A stretch of 64,000 bases of DNA. Source: OLB7 sp966250335. GTDB taxonomy: Bacteria > Bacteroidota > Ignavibacteria > OLB7. The stretch lies in NCBI GenBank assembly GCA_966250335.1, contig CBINGZ010000031.1, positions 1-64,000 on the forward strand, read 5' to 3'. Numbering within the stretch: position 1 is the stretch's first letter; each line of letters starts with the position of its first letter. Shown piece by piece: positions 60,210-64,000 of the stretch. The notes beneath the pieces are model-generated. The model had not been told where the DNA came from and searched no databases. It saw only the letters and a program-made list of their open reading frames with translations. A program made the translations under genes and the position numbers.

Positions 60210-63200
60210 ATGCACCGTGTTGCCGGAATCATCGCACTCCTTCTCTTCCTGACGGCGCTTCCCGCTGCCGGTCAGGGGATGCGTGCCGTTGAAACGCGGA
60301 GCCTGACCCCGGCCGATTCCGTGCTGATGCTCTCCGCCGATCTTATCGTGCAGGGATCGTTCTCCCTGACGATCGACAGCGTGCGACTCGGCTCCCCCGG
60401 CGACTACACCCTCGACCATCGCTTCGGCGTGGTTCGTTTCACACCATCGACCCTTCTTCTCCTTGCCGATACTTCCCGGCCGCGTCTGATGAGGGCGATA
60501 TACAGCTACAGGCCGATCGATCTGCGGCGCGAGTACGCGCGGATGAAACTCGTGGTCAGGGAGGACTCGGCGGGGGGAAGGCGGGAGGTGGCCGAGGAAT
60601 CGGGAGCGTTGACGGCGGCCGAGATCTTCGGGCGGAACTTCCAGCGTTCCGGCTCGGTGGTGCGGGGGCTCACGATCGGATCGAATCGCGATCTTACGCT
60701 CCAGAGCGGTCTGCGCCTGCAGTTCAGCGGGAACGTCGCCGAGGATGTGGAGGTGCTCGGGGCGGTGACCGACGAGCAGACGCCGATCCAGCCGGAGGGG
60801 AACACGCAGACCCTCCGCGAGGTCGACAACATCTTCATCGAGGTCCGCTCCCCCTTTGCCGGTGGAACCTTCGGGAAGTTCACGGCCGCGAACGGGGCAA
60901 GCGAATACACCGCGTTCTCGCGAAAGCTGCAGGGGGTGCGCGCCACGGCGCGATACGGTCCGTACGGCGGAGGGGAGTTTATCGCCGCCGTGGCGCCGGG
61001 GCGCTTCGTGACGCAGCAGATCCAGGGGAGGGAACGGGACCAGGGCCCCTACAGGCTCACCGGGCCGACCGGGGAACGGAACATCATCGTGGTCGCCGGC
61101 ACCGAACGGGTCTTCGTCGACGGCGTGGAGATGACGCGGGGGGAGAGCAACGACTACGTGATCGATTACGGGACGGGCGAGATCTTCTTCCAGACCCGCC
61201 GGCCGATTACGAGCGCCAGCCGCATCACCGTCGACTTCGAGTACTCCGATCGACGCTACTCCCGCTCCTTCATTGCCTTCTCCAACAACGGCTTCCTCTT
61301 CGACAGCTCCTTCACCCTCTCGGCGAACTACGTCCGCGAGGCCGACAACCAGGATGCGACGATCGATCTGACGCTGAACGACGAGGACCGCGCGCTCCTC
61401 GCCTCGGTCGGCGCCGATCCCCGCCGCGCCGTCAGAAGCGGCGTGCGGTTCGTGGGGCGGAACGATACGTTGAACGGGACCTACTACCGGATCGACACCC
61501 TCATCAACGGCGCGCCCGATTCGGTGTTCGTCTATGCTCCCACCGACCCGAGATCGGTCTACCACGTCTCCTTCGACGCCGCTCCGGACGGGCGTGGAGA
61601 TTATCAGAGCGTGGCGTTCGGGGAATATCGTTTTGTGGGGAAGGGAGCGGGCGCCTATCTGCCGGTGGTCTACCTGCCGCTCCCGGAACTGCGGCAGGTC
61701 GTGGCGCTGAAGCTCGGGGCGACGCCGGCCCGGGGTGTCTCGATCGCGGGAGAGCTGGCGTTCAGCGACGCGGCGCTCAACAGGTTCAGTGCCGATCCCT
61801 CCTCCCGGCTCTCGGGAACCGCGTTCACGGCGACCGCCACGGCCCGCCGCGATTCGCTGACGCTCGGCTCGGTGAACCTGGGGTCGGTGGTCTTCAACGG
61901 CAACGCCCGTTATCTGGACCGGAAGTTCAGGTCGGTGGAGCGGCTGGGGGATGTGGAGTTCAACAACAGGTGGAACACCGGCGTCCGGCTGGCCGAGGGG
62001 AACACCAGCGATGTTATCGCGGAAGGAAATCTCACCTGGTTCCCGCTGCGCCCGCTGGAGCTGACCGCCTCCAGCGGTTATCTGACAAGAGGGGCGCCGG
62101 AGAGAACGGTCTTCACCTCCTTCCGGCAGCTCTACTCGGCGCGTCTTGCGCAGGAGTCGCTTCCCACGGCCGACTACACGTTCGAGCGTATCGCAACGGG
62201 AGATTCAGTGCGGGGCGGTCTCGACGGGCTCTGGCTGAAGCAGCGCGGCGGGGTGAACTATCGGATCGGGGCGTTCATCCCCGGCTTCAGGTTCGAGACG
62301 GAGGATCGGGAGGATCGCGGAACGGTGGGGACCGACACCCTTTTTCCCACATCGTTCAGGTTCTTCGAGGCGGGTCCCGATCTCCAGATCGATCTCCCCT
62401 TCATGAGCGCGACGGCCCGCGGGCGGTTCAGGATCGACGACTCGGTGCGATACGATTCCTCGGGCGGCGGACGGTTCCTGCGCGACGGCACGGCACAGAC
62501 GTATACCTTCAGAGGGGACCTCAAGGGGGTACGGAACCTCACTTCCACGGCCGATCTCACATATCGTGTCAAGAGCTACGACTCGGTTGCCGGTCTCGAT
62601 CCCGGTTCGCGGCTGAACAGCGTGACGGTGCTGGCCCGCTCCCAGACCCGGTGGAACGGGTTCAGTCGGGGAGTCGATCTGGAGGCGCTCTACGAGGTGC
62701 AGACCGAGCAGGCCGCGCGTCTGCAGTATATCTTCCAGCTTGTTCCGATAGGGCAGGGGGAATATATCTGGATCGATCTCGATTCGAACGGGGTACAGAC
62801 CGAGAACGAGTTCAGACTGACGAACGCCGGCGACGGTGAATATATCAGGCGGAGCCTTCGGACCGAGCAGCTCTTCCCGGTGATCGATCTGCGCACATCG
62901 GCCAGGCTGCGGCTGCAGCCGAAGAACATGTTCGGGGATAGCGGCGTCGGCGCCTGGCTGAGCCCGTTCACGAGCGAGACCTATCTGCGGGTGGAGGAGA
63001 AGAGCCAGGCGGAGCGGGAGAGCGATATCTACCTGCTGCGGCTCTCCGCGTTCCAGGACGATTCCACGACGGTGACGGGGAACTCGGTGGTCCAGCAGGA
63101 TCTCCATCTCTTCGAGTCGAATCCCGACTATAACATCCGTCTGCGATATCAATCTCGTCGCGGTCTCATCCGTCTCTTCAACGCGATCGAGCGGACGGAG

Positions 63201-63740
63201 GCGACGGAACGGTCGCTTCGGGCGCGGTGGCAGCCGACCTTCGATATCGGCCTGCAGCTCGATCTGGGGGGGAACTCCGGACTGCTCCGGAGCACCGACA
63301 CGGTCTCCAACAGGACATACGATCTCACCACCTTCACTGCCGCGAGCGATTTCAGCTATCGTCCGTTGCAGGCGCTGGAGCTGGGGTGGAGGTTGAAGGT
63401 CGCCTCTACGGAGGATGTGCTGCCGGCCGTTCCGCGGCGCACCTTCCAGAACACCAACGAGGTCCGGGGGATCTACTCGATCGAACGTCTCGGAAGCATC
63501 CGCGCCGAGATCGAGCGGACGAACGTTACCGGGCAGAATCTCGGAACAGGAGATCTCTATTCGCTCCCCTACCAGCTCACCGACGGCTACGCGGTCGGTG
63601 AGACCTGGGTGGGGCGTCTCTCCTTCGACTACAGTCTCAGCTCCAGCCTTCAGATCTCCGTCACCTACACCGGCCGTGCCCAGCCCCCCTCGCACCGCGT
63701 GATCCATCTGGGACAGGCGGAGGTGCGGGCGTTGTTCTGA
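60210..63740 (+). CDS. very large outer-membrane or surface beta protein
   Basis: An 1176-residue exported protein of unknown role. A signal peptide (MHRVAGIIALLLFLTALPAAGQ) is followed by many beta strands. Residues about 150-340 show TIGSNRDLTLQSGLRLQFSGNVAEDVEVLGAVTDEQTPIQPEGNTQTL, with surface-module text: YRLTGPTGERNIIVVAGTERVFVDGVEMTRG and IDYGTGEIFFQTRRPITSASRITVDFEYSD. The last 600 residues alternate short amphipathic strands (ELGWRLKV, RLSFDYSLSSSLQISVTYTG) as in an outer-membrane barrel. It does not end in the usual aromatic barrel signal (it ends AEVRALF, with a final Phe). The type is conserved among large proteins of Ignavibacteria-like genomes. Its job may be export or adhesion. 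Confidence 0.8.
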   Translation: MHRVAGIIALLLFLTALPAAGQGMRAVETRSLTPADSVLMLSADLIVQGSFSLTIDSVRLGSPGDYTLDHRFGVVRFTPSTLLLLADTSRPRLMRAIYSYRPIDLRREYARMKLVVREDSAGGRREVAEESGALTAAEIFGRNFQRSGSVVRGLTIGSNRDLTLQSGLRLQFSGNVAEDVEVLGAVTDEQTPIQPEGNTQTLREVDNIFIEVRSPFAGGTFGKFTAANGASEYTAFSRKLQGVRATARYGPYGGGEFIAAVAPGRFVTQQIQGRERDQGPYRLTGPTGERNIIVVAGTERVFVDGVEMTRGESNDYVIDYGTGEIFFQTRRPITSASRITVDFEYSDRRYSRSFIAFSNNGFLFDSSFTLSANYVREADNQDATIDLTLNDEDRALLASVGADPRRAVRSGVRFVGRNDTLNGTYYRIDTLINGAPDSVFVYAPTDPRSVYHVSFDAAPDGRGDYQSVAFGEYRFVGKGAGAYLPVVYLPLPELRQVVALKLGATPARGVSIAGELAFSDAALNRFSADPSSRLSGTAFTATATARRDSLTLGSVNLGSVVFNGNARYLDRKFRSVERLGDVEFNNRWNTGVRLAEGNTSDVIAEGNLTWFPLRPLELTASSGYLTRGAPERTVFTSFRQLYSARLAQESLPTADYTFERIATGDSVRGGLDGLWLKQRGGVNYRIGAFIPGFRFETEDREDRGTVGTDTLFPTSFRFFEAGPDLQIDLPFMSATARGRFRIDDSVRYDSSGGGRFLRDGTAQTYTFRGDLKGVRNLTSTADLTYRVKSYDSVAGLDPGSRLNSVTVLARSQTRWNGFSRGVDLEALYEVQTEQAARLQYIFQLVPIGQGEYIWIDLDSNGVQTENEFRLTNAGDGEYIRRSLRTEQLFPVIDLRTSARLRLQPKNMFGDSGVGAWLSPFTSETYLRVEEKSQAERESDIYLLRLSAFQDDSTTVTGNSVVQQDLHLFESNPDYNIRLRYQSRRGLIRLFNAIERTEATERSLRARWQPTFDIGLQLDLGGNSGLLRSTDTVSNRTYDLTTFTAASDFSYRPLQALELGWRLKVASTEDVLPAVPRRTFQNTNEVRGIYSIERLGSIRAEIERTNVTGQNLGTGDLYSLPYQLTDGYAVGETWVGRLSFDYSLSSSLQISVTYTGRAQPPSHRVIHLGQAEVRALF

Positions 63741-63758
63741 GTCGATAGGGTGATCCGA

Positions 63759-64000
63759 TCAATGCTTCCTGGGGACTTCCCACTCCATATAATCCCGTGC
63801 CATCTCCGTTTCGGGAAACACCTCCCTTGCCTCAGCCAGGAGGCGGTCCTCTCCGCCGCCGCCGTATCGTGAGCTGATATGCGTGATGATGAGCCGGGCG
63901 ACCCCCGCTTCCGCCGCCACGGAGGCGGCCATCCCCGCCGTGGAATGTCGGCTGATCCGGGCGACGTCGTCGTGCTCCCCGGCGAACGTGGCCTCGTGTA
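63759..64000 (-). CDS. rnz: ribonuclease Z, 3' part (runs off the window)
   Basis: The last 80 codons of RNase Z (tRNA 3' processing endonuclease, metallo-beta-lactamase fold) on the minus strand. The visible end has HEATFAGEHDDVARISRHSTAG (the HEATF and HST motifs of ElaC enzymes), LIITHISSRYGGGGEDRLLAEA and FPETEMARDY. These are the family's final metal-binding His and the RY motif. The gene is cut by the right window edge at 64000. It is convergent with the outer-membrane protein gene, whose stop is 18 bp away. No terminator lies between. Confidence 0.92.
   Translation of the reverse strand, partial: HEATFAGEHDDVARISRHSTAGMAASVAAEAGVARLIITHISSRYGGGGEDRLLAEAREVFPETEMARDYMEWEVPRKH

Overview
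The window is GC-rich chromosomal DNA of a diderm bacterium. Two giant secreted proteins end in C-terminal domains of the type IX secretion (Por) type. There are choice-of-anchor/ASH-like repeats, a DUF4402 protein, a fused alpha-beta 2-oxoacid dehydrogenase E1 and a class of very large outer-membrane proteins. Together these point to the FCB group (Bacteroidota/Chlorobiota, most like the Ignavibacteria/Kapabacteria side). This is inferred from gene content; the window has no rRNA or tRNA. Most genes have the same high-GC codon use. Two short stretches (about 15.8-18.5 kb and 43.9-45.7 kb) are visibly AT-richer and carry accessory genes.

Layout. 0-10 kb: aconitase, 1-Cys peroxiredoxin, glutathione peroxidase, a secreted jelly-roll protein, a NudB-like Nudix hydrolase, a DUF547 protein, a DASS dicarboxylate transporter and an Eis-like acetyltransferase. 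10-14.3 kb: a 1377-residue surface protein built on about ten 62-residue repeats. 14.8-15.8 kb: a MarR regulator and a DoxX-like protein sharing an operator-like motif. 16-18.4 kb: an AlbA_2/RecG-like protein and an HNH nuclease. 18.7-28.6 kb: transaldolase and two tandem T9SS cargo proteins. 28.8-31.1 kb: a compact run of small membrane protein, purN, macro-domain protein, queF and queD. 31.2-33.6 kb: three exported cyclophilins in tandem. 33.7-43.8 kb: uppP, an OYE-type reductase, a degenerate LCP-like protein, a glycosyltransferase-like protein, a PQQ-sugar-dehydrogenase-like lipoprotein, argS and the E1 fusion. 44.0-45.4 kb: a two-gene island that looks like a HicA-type toxin with an unusually large partner. 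45.8-53.6 kb: a DUF4402 protein, a PAP2 phosphatase with a coupled exported protein, rsmA, a CDGSH protein, a methyltransferase and a TPR protein. 53.7-58.9 kb: a same-strand cluster of a GT4 glycosyltransferase, two B12-type radical SAM enzymes and a nucleotidyltransferase-like protein. 59-64 kb: an orphan ABC ATPase, an 1176-residue outer-membrane protein and the 3' end of RNase Z.

Links between genes. QueF and QueD serve 7-deazaguanine (queuosine) synthesis. UppP, the LCP-like protein, PAP2 and the glycosyltransferases suggest envelope glycan work. Peroxiredoxin, glutathione peroxidase and the MarR/DoxX pair suggest redox defence. Most intergenic spaces hold clear hairpin terminators. A pyrimidine-rich dispersed repeat sits directly behind two minus-strand stop codons. 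The strongest candidates for something new are the HicA-like/359-residue pair, the radical SAM cluster, the dispersed repeat and the MarR operator/leaderless promoter.
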